Below are positions 1-8,938 of a DNA stretch of 64,000 nucleotides, in pieces. Position 1 is the stretch's first letter; the number at the start of each line of letters is the position of its first letter. A program made the position numbers and the translations under genes. The notes below the pieces were generated by a model. The model had not been told where the DNA came from and did not search any database. It saw only the letters and a program-made list of their open reading frames with translations. This DNA is from Streptomyces graminofaciens (GTDB taxonomy: Bacteria; Actinomycetota; Actinomycetes; Streptomycetales; Streptomycetaceae). The DNA is taken from positions 5,982,001 through 6,046,000 of the forward strand of contig NZ_AP018448.1 in the NCBI RefSeq assembly GCF_030294945.1, read 5' to 3'.

Positions 1-1040
1 CGGTCGGCCAGTGCGGAGGCGTCAGTGACCGGCAGGTCGAGAGCAGGCATGAGGAGGTGGCCGTACAGGTTGAGGGTCTGGCGCTGGGGAGTGTCGGCGA
101 ACTGCTGGCGATCCTGCTGCTCCCGAAAAAGGTCCCGGGCCCCCATGAGGCGGGCGTGGAGCTTGATGTGGCGTCGTACGCAGTCCTCGACGATGTCGAC
201 GAGTTCCGCCGCGCGGCTCTTGCGCACGGGCTCCTCCGCTTCGTCGCGTGCCTCGGCCATGTACTTCGCGATCGCCCGTTCGGCCTTGACCCGTTCCTCG
301 ACGTGGGCAAGCGCGTCGTCGAGCAGTTTCGGTACCTTCTCCCGCCAGTCCACCGCCTGCACGTTGCGCTTGGTGGCATCCAACTGGACCCGGATCATCT
401 CCCCATACTGGATCGTCCGGATACGAGCTTGCTCGGCGACCTGTTTCGCGTCTGCCAGCTGGCCCCGTCTGATCAGGTTGTCGAGTTTCACCTCGGCGGC
501 GACCTGAGCGGACTCGACATCGGTGTCCAGGGCGCCGACCAGGACGTTCAGAGCCTCGTGGGAGGCACGCAGGTACAGCTTGCCCGTGGCGTCCCTGCGC
601 TCCTCAATGAGCTTGAAGTCGAACGTGTGCACGCGGTAGACGCCGTTGGCGTCCACTGCTCCGTACGGTCGACGGAACGTACGATCCACGTCCCCGACAT
701 TGATCAGACTCTCCAGCACCCAGGCCGTGACCCGCGCGTGCTCCTTCGCAGGACGCTGCGGTGTCTGTCGTGCGACGAACCGCTGGACCCGCTCCACGAT
801 GTGCTGGTGCCCGGCGCCTGTGTCGAAGTCCATGGTGATCGCGACCTGGTCGATGGTGTACAGAGCGATCTCCGCCATCAGATAGGTCTTCGCCTCGGCC
901 CACTCGATCATGCCCTTACGGGCGTCGAGCTCGTGCAACGGGGCGGTGCATGCCAGCGCCTTCGCTCTACGGCTGAGGCCTTCGTCAACCGTGGCAGCAG
1001 GCTCCCAGGTCTCATCTCGCACAGTTGACACACTAACCAT
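1..1040 (-). CDS. kleisin-like helical protein (partial)
   Basis: The minus-strand frame is open from an ATG at 1040 to the left window edge, giving at least 346 residues, and the C-terminus lies outside. The first 150 residues look like a compact winged-helix-type region. The rest is helical and charged, with long stretches of heptad character. The pattern of a helical middle (LRASHEALNVLVGALDTDVE) followed by repeated amphipathic helices and a VDW motif recalls MukF/JetA-type kleisins of plasmid-condensin (Wadjet-like) operons. That resemblance is from memory only. If it is right, the other condensin genes should lie left of the window. The large plus-strand frame over the same bases has no supporting signals. 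Confidence 0.6.
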   Translation of the reverse strand, partial: MVSVSTVRDETWEPAATVDEGLSRRAKALACTAPLHELDARKGMIEWAEAKTYLMAEIALYTIDQVAITMDFDTGAGHQHIVERVQRFVARQTPQRPAKEHARVTAWVLESLINVGDVDRTFRRPYGAVDANGVYRVHTFDFKLIEERRDATGKLYLRASHEALNVLVGALDTDVESAQVAAEVKLDNLIRRGQLADAKQVAEQARIRTIQYGEMIRVQLDATKRNVQAVDWREKVPKLLDDALAHVEERVKAERAIAKYMAEARDEAEEPVRKSRAAELVDIVEDCVRRHIKLHARLMGARDLFREQQDRQQFADTPQRQTLNLYGHLLMPALDLPVTDASALAD

Positions 1041-1488
1041 GTGCGACTACTTCGGACTTGGGTTTTCTCAGCTTATTTGTCTGTTCATCCTTGACGGACC
1101 GCAGGCGGCCTCGGACACGGCCGGCTCCTCGTACCCTTGGCGAGCCGCAGGCCCCATGCAGGGAGGTACAGCAGCCCGAGATTGGTGGATCAGCCCGCCG
1201 CTTCGAGACCTGCCAGGCCCCAGGAGGCAGCTTCCCACGATGGCACGCTTACCTCGCGGCCCAACCCTGCGCACATTGCTCGAGAATCACATTGAGGCAT
1301 CGATCCTGGAGTAAGCCTCAGCAATCGCGCACTGTGAAGGGAACGAGGGAATCAGTTCGCTGGAGGGTGCACATCCCGCTCTACGGCGACACCGCGGCCC
1401 ATGTGCACCAGGCACGGCTGCGTCGCTTCTCCTGGGCCGCCTGCACACTCAAGCCGTGGGATCACGCACCGGTCTGACTGCTCCCATC
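1041..1488. other. intergenic region, no gene seen
   Basis: About 450 bases between two minus-strand genes. Short open frames exist on both strands, but none has a convincing ribosome binding site or a recognisable protein. I see no RNA gene or clear terminator. Confidence 0.5.
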
Positions 1489-1830
1489 TCATCGACCCAC
1501 AGTCCTTGGCATCGAGACCGCAGCCGACCGCACCGCGGACGGTCCCGGCCAGAGCTGATGGTCGAGGGCGTCCTCCAGGCGTGTGAGAGTGCCGATGTCG
1601 GGTAGCACGTCACCGTTGACCACCCGGGCGACAGTGGAATGGGCAACACAGGCGACCTCGGCGAGTCCCCGCAGGGACAGATCACGTGACCGCATCGTCC
1701 GGCGCAGGTCTCGCGCCAGCAACAGGCCGCAGTGAGCGCTCAGCGGAGCATCCGAGGCGAGGGTCACCTCAGGCCAGGTGCCGTCCGCCACATAGAACAG
1801 AGGGGGCTTGTCGTTGTTGCTGCGTGGCAT
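1489..1830 (-). CDS. XRE-family helix-turn-helix protein
   Basis: This is a 113-residue DNA-binding protein. The centre (about residues 45-90) holds an HTH_3/XRE fold: RDLSLRGLAEVACVAHSTVA is the helix-turn-helix, followed by VVNGDVLPDIGTLTRLEDAL. The short N-terminal extension and the Ala/Arg-rich tail carry no recognisable sensor domain. It stands alone between non-coding stretches, so its target is unknown. Size and layout fit small XRE regulators or the antitoxin-like half of a two-gene locus, but no partner is visible. Confidence 0.75.
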   Translation of the reverse strand: MPRSNNDKPPLFYVADGTWPEVTLASDAPLSAHCGLLLARDLRRTMRSRDLSLRGLAEVACVAHSTVARVVNGDVLPDIGTLTRLEDALDHQLWPGPSAVRSAAVSMPRTVGR

Positions 1831-2295
1831 GGCCCGATCGTGCCACGCGCAGTAGCGCCTCTGGGCAAGCTGTGCGAGCGCTGCAACCCGTCGAAATACG
1901 GTCCGGCCACGGGATGCCTACGCTCATCCACGGTCGCCCGCGGCGCCTGAAGCCGTCCCCTCCGTGTCACGCACGACGACCGGGTATCTACGTCTCCTCT
2001 CCTCTTGTACCCGTCGGCTCACCTACCGCTGCACCGACCAACCGTCCGCAAAAATAAGTGACTTGGCACTACGCATCGCTGACCTGATGCATCAACTCTC
2101 CTTACTGACTGGCAGGTTGGACGCAACCCACTGACGCAAGTGGCATGAGATCACCACTAATCCGACCGTCCAGTGTGAGCAGACGAACCATCAGATGCGT
2201 TTTGCTCACGGAGCATTCGGCTACTTGCTGCAGTTGGCTGCGCCGCCAGGTAGGGTGATCCACAAGTCGCTCCGGAGGCAGCCGAGGAGGGTGTG
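1831..2295. other. intergenic region between divergent genes
   Basis: About 465 bases between the minus-strand XRE gene and the plus-strand gene at 2296. The stretch 2040-2200 is less GC-rich than its surroundings and probably holds promoters for one or both genes. No gene or RNA is recognised. Confidence 0.4.
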
Positions 2296-2817
2296 GTGGC
2301 TAACGCGACGAGCACTTCTGCTCAGCCGCTCATCACCCGTCTTCGGGAGCTGGCAGATGTCGAGCGAGCCCGTCGTGAAGCGGCCGATCTGGCCGTAGCG
2401 GAAGCCGAGCGCGTGCTGCAGGAAACCCAACACCTTCAGCGTGTCGCGGCCGAGCGCCATGCCGCTGTCCTGGCGACCGTCGAGGCCGCCGAAGCGTACG
2501 TCGGGCAACAGGCACAGGACGCATCGGACATTGGTTCTCGCGACGAACAAACAGAGCAGCCCGGCGCAGACACGGCTGCCGCTCCGAGTGCTCCAGGGCG
2601 CTCCCTGAAGCACCTCGTGGTGGACGCGCTCGACATCGGAGAGATCACTCCACTGACGCTGATCTACGAGCGCGTACGGGAGGTCCGACCCGACTCGACC
2701 GCGAGTGCGATCCGCGCCGCTCTGGCGGCCCTGCACAAGAGGGAGACGGTGGAAATCGTCCGCCGGGGCGCCTACCGACTGCTGGTGATCCCGGAGGCAT
2801 ACCGCACAGACACCTAG
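2296..2817 (+). CDS. coiled-coil and winged-helix hypothetical protein
   Basis: This is a protein of about 173 residues. GAGGAGG at 2284-2290 sits just upstream of two tandem GTG codons (2293 and 2296), and 2296 has the better spacing. Residues 15-75 are a continuous charged helix, probably a coiled coil, followed by a disordered acidic linker. The C-terminal 75 residues (APGRSLKHLVVDAL onward) look like a winged helix of the type used to sense or bind DNA, ending in an IVRRGAYRLL beta-wing. No family is recognised. Such proteins occur near phage-like or mobile regions in Streptomyces, but no function can be assigned. Confidence 0.7.
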   Translation: MANATSTSAQPLITRLRELADVERARREAADLAVAEAERVLQETQHLQRVAAERHAAVLATVEAAEAYVGQQAQDASDIGSRDEQTEQPGADTAAAPSAPGRSLKHLVVDALDIGEITPLTLIYERVREVRPDSTASAIRAALAALHKRETVEIVRRGAYRLLVIPEAYRTDT

Positions 2818-3097
2818 AGACTGCAACCTCACACCCAGCAGCAACGTGCGCGTGGCGCCGCCAGAGAGTACTTGGCGGTTCTCCTCCAGCGGCGCCGGTG
2901 ACACGTCAGCTGAGGGCCCACGCATCGAACACCACCCTAGGGCATAGCCCCTGTTCCGCGACGGGCCCTGATCAGAAATGCCTGTAGCAGGACACGAACT
3001 GAGGGCCCGTTATGCCATTCCTGGCGCCATACATCAGCAAATGCCGCTCCTCCGCGCCACCCATGACCCGTTGCGCCCTGCGTGCAGGAGGTGCGTG

Positions 3098-3787
3098 ATG
3101 GCGCCCTCCGATTCCTCGCGATCGCGGATCCTTCCGACCGAGCGCCTCACCCCGCGCCGGCAGCTTGAAGTCATCGACGCCATAGCCGAACTCGGCGGCC
3201 CCGGCCGGTCTGCCGTCAGGGCCACTACCGTCGGGAGGCGGCTCAATATCGCTCCGAGGTCCGTCAGCGGGACGGCAGGTTTCCTTGCCCAGGCCGGGAT
3301 CTTCCGAGCCGACCCCGGCTCCTTGGCACTGACCGAGCTCGGCTTCGCCCTCGCTCAGTTGCGAAGCGCCGATTCGGCGCGTGCGCGGCTTCTGCTGCGG
3401 GACAGCTGGCAGGGCCAGTGGTTTCAGCGATCCGCCGTACAGCACCTGTCCTCCGGGCCGTTGGATGAGGCCGAGCTGGCCCGACGACTCAAGGCCGGCG
3501 CTCCTGGCCCTGCGGAACGCGGCCTCTATCTCACGGAGTGGCTGGTGTATGCCCTGCTGGTCGACCGTGACGAACTGGGGCGATGCACGCTCCCCGCCGG
3601 AGAGGAGCGTCCCACGGCCTCCGCGCCGAACAAGAAGGAGTCGCTGGGCGTCCTGGACCCCTTGATGAGTGCCACTCCCGCGCAGATCTCCGCGCTGCCC
3701 GATGACCGGTTCATCGCGCTGATGGGCGCCTACCAGACCGTCTTCGCCTCTCTGTCCCCACGGCTTCGACAGCAGACCACCGGCTGA
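3098..3787 (+). CDS. hypothetical protein with winged-helix-like N-terminus
   Basis: This is a 229-residue protein. The start at 3098 is chosen because AGGAGG lies 6 bases upstream, and the frame extending further upstream has no such signal. Residues 15-85 (LTPRRQLEVIDAIAELGG, then TTVGRRLNIAPRSVSGTAGF) read as a DNA-binding helix-turn-helix that scores 'new' versus 'old' states, as in winged-helix regulators. The C-terminal half is helical with a conserved-looking DRFIALMGAY motif. Both this gene and the one at 2296 point toward the recombinase-like pair that follows, but the gaps are too large for a clear operon. Confidence 0.65.
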   Translation: MAPSDSSRSRILPTERLTPRRQLEVIDAIAELGGPGRSAVRATTVGRRLNIAPRSVSGTAGFLAQAGIFRADPGSLALTELGFALAQLRSADSARARLLLRDSWQGQWFQRSAVQHLSSGPLDEAELARRLKAGAPGPAERGLYLTEWLVYALLVDRDELGRCTLPAGEERPTASAPNKKESLGVLDPLMSATPAQISALPDDRFIALMGAYQTVFASLSPRLRQQTTG

Positions 3788-3988
3788 GCGAGCCCGTTTC
3801 CCGGCGCCGCGGCTTCCCGGCCGCGGCGCCGCTCACCCGCCTGCACTCGTTGAGCCAGGCGGTCAGCAGTCGTGCCACCACGGAGCCGTTGCGTCGGCAC
3901 CGCGCCTGAGCACGTCTGCCTCCTGCCAGCGCGACCGCTGCGCCTGTCACACCCGTTTGCCTCCCTCCTGTTGCCGCGGAGATCATCC

Positions 3989-5062
3989 ATGCCCAAGGTG
4001 TCGCATGTATGGAACACCACGATTTCAACCGTTTCGATCCCATCGTTCGCGCATCCTGTCGTTGCGGGATCAGAGCCGGTTGTGCTGGTGCCACCCCGGC
4101 GAAGGGCCCTCACTGTGGGAAGCGAACCCTCTCTCACATACGCGTTCGGCCGTGTCCAGGACGCTTGGCAGACCATGGCCGCCCGCGGCGAATTCACCGA
4201 ACAAACCCTCGACAAGTTCGGTCTGTTGCTCAAACGCTGCGAGCGCTACATGCAGCTGCGCGGCGTCGTGGTCCTCGGCGATGTCACCACCGATCTGGCA
4301 GAGGACTTCGTCACCGCCCGCGGCCGCAGCCGCCACGGCCGCGTCACCGACTCCGCGGCGGCCACGATGCGGCTACGCCGCTCAGTAGTCCGTACCGCCT
4401 ACCGCACCCTGCGCGAGCTCGGTCTGAGCGACGCCGACCCCGCCCGGGACATCGTCCTGCCCGCTCGTGCGATCGGCGGTGTCCGGCCGCTGGCCGAGGA
4501 CGAGGTCATCGATCTGCGCCACCGCGCCTCGTTCGTCACCCGTCCCAGCCGCCATGGAGCCGCCGCCGCGCTCGCGCTGGCCGGCGGGCACAGCGGGGAG
4601 ATCGGGCACATCCGCGTACGAGACCTCGACGTCAACCACCGCCGTGTGTGGATGCACGGCTCCACCAAGGTGGACGCACGCTGGTGCCCCCTGGACGACT
4701 GGGGCCTCAACGTCCTGACCAGCCGCGCCGAGTTCGTCAGCGCGCGGCAGCTGCGCAAGGAGTCCGCGCCGAACGCCCGCCTGGCCGTGTCCGACCGGCA
4801 CGGATCCGACGCCTACTTGCAGGCACGTGCCTGTGTCGCCCTGGGCGACCTCCTCAGGCGCATCGGCCTGGGCGACCAGGAAGATGTCAAACCGTCCTCG
4901 ATCACCGCCTGGGCGGCGGTCGCGGAGTTCGAGCGCACCGGGCGCATCGAGGACGCAGCCCGTCGCCTCGGCCTGCGCTCCCTGGACCGAGCCGCAGCGG
5001 TCGTCGGCTACACATGGCGTACCTCCAGCGCTGAGGACGGGCAGGAGGCGGTCGGTGCCTGA
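3989..5062 (+). CDS. tyrosine-recombinase-fold protein lacking catalytic residues
   Basis: This is a 357-residue protein from ATG 3989, with weak GGAGA upstream. Residues 50-160 resemble the SAM-like DNA-binding domain of phage integrases (LDKFGLLLKRCERYMQLRGV). The following region keeps the order of a tyrosine-recombinase catalytic domain (RPLAEDEVIDLRHRA, then ALALAGGHSGEIGHIRVRDL). The box I arginine is replaced by histidine (GGHSGE instead of GLRxGE). No HxxR...H...Y signature can be found near the C-terminus. It therefore probably binds DNA without cutting it. It overlaps the next gene by 8 bases, so the two products are likely made together. Confidence 0.7.
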   Translation: MPKVSHVWNTTISTVSIPSFAHPVVAGSEPVVLVPPRRRALTVGSEPSLTYAFGRVQDAWQTMAARGEFTEQTLDKFGLLLKRCERYMQLRGVVVLGDVTTDLAEDFVTARGRSRHGRVTDSAAATMRLRRSVVRTAYRTLRELGLSDADPARDIVLPARAIGGVRPLAEDEVIDLRHRASFVTRPSRHGAAAALALAGGHSGEIGHIRVRDLDVNHRRVWMHGSTKVDARWCPLDDWGLNVLTSRAEFVSARQLRKESAPNARLAVSDRHGSDAYLQARACVALGDLLRRIGLGDQEDVKPSSITAWAAVAEFERTGRIEDAARRLGLRSLDRAAAVVGYTWRTSSAEDGQEAVGA

Positions 5063-6536
5063 CGATGTCTTCGGCGATGCCCTCCCTCAATATCTCCGGC
5101 CCAGCAGGAAGCGCCAGCTGAGCGACAAGGAACAGCGCACCCAGCCACAGCGGATCGCGGACTGCCTCGACGAGACCCTCATCTACGAGATGGCCGAACA
5201 GCTGCCCGCGCCGGCCAGTATCGGCTGCCCCCGCAAGTACCCAGCAGTCGTCTACCTCCTGCTCGCCTCCCTGATGACCGTCACCGGCTCCAAACGCTCC
5301 GCCGTCGGCAGCCTCGACGGCAGACAGTGGCGGGCCGTCCGTGCCTCCGTACGGCGGCACGCCGGACGCACCGCAGCCGCCTTGCTGCCGCTCACCCCGC
5401 CGAGCCGCAACCAGTACCTGTACGCCGAAGAGAAGCTTTTGGCCCCCAGCATCGAGACGCTGCAGCACCTCTTCGAGCAGCATGCCGTCCAACAGGCCCT
5501 GCACCAGGGCCTGTTCCCGGAGGATGCCACACGGAACTGGGTGAGACCCGAACGCCGTCAGCTTCTTGTCGGCGACGCCACTGTCCCCAAAGCACCCTCC
5601 AAAGCGGAACACGCCTACACAGTCGACACCACAACCGGGGAGATACGCAGGCACCGCGTAGACCCCGCAGCTCGTCTCTACTACGAGAACGGTGAGAAGG
5701 AGAAGCGCCCCGCGCGGGGCACGAAGTGGTTCTTCGCCTCAGCCCGTGACGACGGCTACTGGCAACGCGTCATCCTGACCGTCCGGCATGTCTCCGGCGG
5801 CGAATACGAGGACGAGGCCGCCGTCGCAGTACGCTCCTTCACGCAGCTCAGCCGCCTGTTGCCCGGCTGTATGGGCGTCATCTACGACGGAGCGTTCCGC
5901 GGCGTCCACCGCGACGCCCTCGCCCGCCTCGGCCTGCTGGTCATCAACCACCAGCACGGATCCGTCAAACCCCGGGCCTACGAACTCCTGCGCTTCGGCC
6001 GCTGCCGCCACGATCTATGGTGCGACCAGGGTCGTATAGCCGAACGCGTCCTCCTCGACGACGGCACAAGCACACTGCTCCCAGTCCCCGTCAGCCGCCT
6101 CGAACACCGACAAGGTCGTACGAAGTCGCGCTGGTACCACCTGCTGCTCATCCCCTGCCGCCACGGCGCACATCCGCACCGCGTCCAGGTCGGAATCACC
6201 ACGACTCCCGATGACCGCGTCGGCACGGATCCGGCCACCGGCCGCAGGCACAAGAGCGACACCGAACGCGACTTCCACCGCGCCGAACACCTTCAGCAGA
6301 TCCCGGAGTCCACCCTCACCCACCAGCAGATCTACCCCTACCGCAGCGACTCCGAGTCCGTACACAATCAGTTGGACCAGAGCATGTGGAACAACCGCAT
6401 GATCTCCTACGGGCTCGAACGCCAGAAGGTCTTCCTCCTCGGCTTCGCCCTCGCTCAGAACGCCACCAGCCGGCGCATCTTCCTGGAGCGGTCAAAGACC
6501 GTACAAGCTGAATGTGCGGGGCGGAAGGTGGCGTAG
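5055..6536 (+). CDS. DDE-type transposase-like nuclease
   Basis: This is a 493-residue protein. GTG 5055 is chosen because AGGAGG lies 6 bases upstream and the start overlaps the end of the preceding gene, which fits translational coupling. Candidate acidic triad: Asp174 in LLVGDATVPK, Asp278 in VIYDGAFRGV and Glu434 in SDSESVHNQL. This is the order and rough spacing of an RNase H-fold DDE transposase with an insertion before the glutamate. The helix after the glutamate (NRMISYGLERQKVFLLGFAL) is also typical. I cannot place it in a named IS family and see no terminal inverted repeats around the pair. Confidence 0.65.
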   Translation: MPDDVFGDALPQYLRPSRKRQLSDKEQRTQPQRIADCLDETLIYEMAEQLPAPASIGCPRKYPAVVYLLLASLMTVTGSKRSAVGSLDGRQWRAVRASVRRHAGRTAAALLPLTPPSRNQYLYAEEKLLAPSIETLQHLFEQHAVQQALHQGLFPEDATRNWVRPERRQLLVGDATVPKAPSKAEHAYTVDTTTGEIRRHRVDPAARLYYENGEKEKRPARGTKWFFASARDDGYWQRVILTVRHVSGGEYEDEAAVAVRSFTQLSRLLPGCMGVIYDGAFRGVHRDALARLGLLVINHQHGSVKPRAYELLRFGRCRHDLWCDQGRIAERVLLDDGTSTLLPVPVSRLEHRQGRTKSRWYHLLLIPCRHGAHPHRVQVGITTTPDDRVGTDPATGRRHKSDTERDFHRAEHLQQIPESTLTHQQIYPYRSDSESVHNQLDQSMWNNRMISYGLERQKVFLLGFALAQNATSRRIFLERSKTVQAECAGRKVA

Positions 6537-6825
6537 TCCGGCACGCTGTTGTCGTACCGCCGTCATCAGCGCGCCGTGGTGCTACCTGTTCCGACGGCCT
6601 CGCCCCAGTGGACCGGGCCGCCCATGCACGCGGAGAATGCGTCGTCGTCGCTGCCGCCAGGTGTGATGACCCGCAGCGACAGGGTGGCGACGCCTTCGTC
6701 CCCAGATGCCACTGCCGCGAGTCGGCTCCTCGGGTGTGAACACATCAAAATTCGTACCGCCCGTGACACAGCTGACGGACCGCGGATTCCACGGTCCGGG
6801 TACCGTTGTGATGCCGAGACCGTCA

Positions 6826-7057
6826 TTATTCTGGCAGGTCAGCGGTGTTGTGGTGCAGGGAGTGGTGGTCGAGGTCGACGTCCAGGACCGGGGTGTCAGC
6901 GATGAACAGCAGCTGGATCTTGCCGCGTTCGGCGGCCTGCGCGTAACGCACGAACTGGTCCATGTCCGTGTAGCTGTTCAGGTTCGCACCGGGCAGCCGC
7001 CAGGCCCCCGGATCCGCCGTTGAACTGCATGCCCAGGATCACCTGTCAGCTTGTCAT
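6826..7057 (-). pseudogene. broken NtaA/SnaA-type flavin monooxygenase
   Basis: An ATG at 7057 has an intact GAGGAG site, but the fourth codon is TGA. The downstream frames together encode the start of a bacterial-luciferase-like monooxygenase of the nitrilotriacetate/pristinamycin type (QVILGMQFNGGS, then a frame change near 7008, AWRLPGANLNSYTDMDQF, then AERGKIQLLFIADTPVLD). The second frame stops at TAA 6826-6828 after about 60 codons of a normal protein of 430 or more residues. Nonsense, frameshift and truncation together show a dead gene. Confidence 0.7.
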
Positions 7058-7119
7058 GGCCACTCCTCAGACGCAGCGATGTGTGCCCGCCCGCCGAATG
7101 GTTCCGGCAGTCGGTGGAA

Positions 7120-7818
7120 CTACTGCTTGCTGAGGACTCCCGGTGTGTCATGCAGGACCACGCTCCACTGCAGCGGAACCCGCTCCGTGCGGAGCGTGTT
7201 CACCGGTGCCTCCGGGTCGGCCATGCCGAAGGAGATCCCGAACAGCAGCTTGAGCTCCGCGCGGACGCCCAGGAACTCGCGGACGGTGTCGGCGTAGACG
7301 CCGAGGACGGTCTGCGGGATGCCAGCCAGCCCCCGGGCCGCCAGCGAGAGCAGGAAGTTCTGTGCGTACATGCCGATGTCGCCGGCCGTCCGCACCCCGT
7401 CTCCGAGCGCCGGCATGAACAGGAACGCGGCATGGGGAGCCCCGTAGAACTCCAGGTTCTCGCGGACCGCCGCCCTCCTGCCGTCCCGGTCCGAGCGCTC
7501 GACGCCCCGGGCCCGGTAGACACTCGCACCCAGGGCCTGCGACCGCTCGAGGTACAGGCCCTCGCCGTAGCCATCGGTGAAATCCGGGGAGGTCCGCCCC
7601 TCCTCCTCGGCCCGGAGCAGCTCTTTGCCCAGGGCGTCGCGCGCCGCACCCGAGACGACGTGCACCGTCCATGGCTGGGTGTTGCTGTTCGAGGGGGCGG
7701 TCTGTGCGTCTTCTAGCACGCCGCGGATGTCCGTAGGAGACAGAGCAGTGGGCAGGAACCGCCGCGGGGAGCGTCGGGAGCGTGCGATGTCGGTGAAGGG
7801 TGATGCGGTGCCGGGCAA
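7120..7818 (-). CDS. nitroreductase family protein
   Basis: This is a 232-residue flavin-dependent nitroreductase. The TTG start at 7818 is preferred because GGAGAGGA lies 6-7 bases upstream; the longer frame to 7887 has no such site. SRRSPRRFLPTALSPTDIRG and APSNSNTQPWTVHVVSG are the FMN-binding N-terminal motifs. GIPQTVLGVYADTVREFLGV and LLFGISFGMADPEAPVNTLR form the conserved C-terminal part. It reduces nitro or quinone compounds with NAD(P)H in the cytosol. It stands next to other redox genes in the same orientation but more than 250 bases from them. Confidence 0.85.
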   Translation of the reverse strand: MPGTASPFTDIARSRRSPRRFLPTALSPTDIRGVLEDAQTAPSNSNTQPWTVHVVSGAARDALGKELLRAEEEGRTSPDFTDGYGEGLYLERSQALGASVYRARGVERSDRDGRRAAVRENLEFYGAPHAAFLFMPALGDGVRTAGDIGMYAQNFLLSLAARGLAGIPQTVLGVYADTVREFLGVRAELKLLFGISFGMADPEAPVNTLRTERVPLQWSVVLHDTPGVLSKQ

Positions 7819-8091
7819 GGCGGTTCCTCTCCGTGGCGCGCAGTCGCCGCCACGGCGGCCGCGGCACAGCGCAGTACGGCAGGCCACACGAGGCGGCAGT
7901 CGGCGTGAGGGCCGGATGCGAGATGCGCTCTTGCCGCTATCTGCAGGCTTGCGGATGTTCGCAGGCAGCGGGGTGCCGAGGCTGCAGCGTGGGGGGGGCG
8001 GTGCGCTCTTCGTGTTCGTCTTTGTGCGTTCGTGGCGTGCCGCTGCTGCCGCTCTCGTGCCGTTGCGTGCACGAGTGCCGCGTCGGGTGAC

Positions 8092-8832
8092 TCAGCGGTG
8101 GGCGGCGCGGTTCATCTCGACGATGTCGTCGAGAGTGGGATTGGCACCGCGGGCGGCGATGCGTTCCGGGAGGCTGTCGCGGATGGCCGCGTCCTTGGCG
8201 CGGTCGGCCGCGGCCAGGGCCGCCGGCAGTTCGTCGAGGGTCAGTTCGGTGCAGTAGGCGGGGCTATTGGGCTGCTGGCGCCAGGAGTCGGCCAGTGTGC
8301 CCGCGTCGTAGGGGTCGAAGCCGGTGTCGTCCACAAGCTGCATGGCCACGCGCCGCGCCTCGTCGGAGTCGCCGGCGACGGGGATGGCGAGGCGGCCGGG
8401 CGTTCCGGCCGGGACGCCCCGGGTCTGCTGTGTTCCGGCCAGGGCTGCGTTCCACGCCTTGACCACGGGGCGCCCGAGCAGCTCGGCGGTGTACACGCTC
8501 TCCACCTGGCCGTTGTCCACCGCCTCGATCGGGTCGCTGAGCATGCCGGGGTAGTAGTTCGAGGTGTCGATGACCACCGTCTCGTCGGGCACCGACGCGA
8601 ACAGGTCCGCCAGCTGGCCCGCCACTCCGAACGGGATCGACAGGACGATGACGTCCCGGTTCTGGACGGCGGCGTCGGCGAGCTGCACCGCGCGGGCCCC
8701 GGACTCCAGCACCTCCGCCCGGACGGCCTCGGGGCCGCGGGCGTCGGCCACCTGGACGTCGTGACCGGCCGTGCTGAGCTTGGCAGCGAGGTTTCCTCCG
8801 ATGGCGCCAGCGCCTATGACAGTAATTTTCAT
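8092..8832 (-). CDS. COG2085-type NADP-binding oxidoreductase
   Basis: This is a 246-residue protein starting at ATG 8832 behind AAGGA. The N-terminus (MKITVIGAGAIGGNLAAKL) is a GxGxxG Rossmann nucleotide-binding motif. SIPFGVAGQLADLF and VVIDTSNYYPG are typical of the F420-dependent NADP reductase/COG2085 group. SWRQQPNSPAYCTELTLDEL marks a subgroup seen again at 15685 and, truncated, at 16658. Substrate unknown. The TetR gene upstream (gap about 100 bases, same strand) probably controls it. It is the first gene of a block duplicated 8.5 kb downstream. Confidence 0.85.
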   Translation of the reverse strand: MKITVIGAGAIGGNLAAKLSTAGHDVQVADARGPEAVRAEVLESGARAVQLADAAVQNRDVIVLSIPFGVAGQLADLFASVPDETVVIDTSNYYPGMLSDPIEAVDNGQVESVYTAELLGRPVVKAWNAALAGTQQTRGVPAGTPGRLAIPVAGDSDEARRVAMQLVDDTGFDPYDAGTLADSWRQQPNSPAYCTELTLDELPAALAAADRAKDAAIRDSLPERIAARGANPTLDDIVEMNRAAHR

Positions 8833-8938
8833 GACTTGTTCCTTAAGGAGGTTGTGCCGCCCCTGAGGGCAGCACGATGTGATGGATGGGTGGTGGTGCC
8901 GCCTGGCCTTGCGGGGCGGAGCAGGGTGCCTGGCGGCT

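Noticed and set aside
57..1028. Long plus-strand frame, 323 codons
   Set aside because: It is antisense to the kleisin-like frame, has poor composition and no ribosome site; the minus-strand protein is the one with structure.
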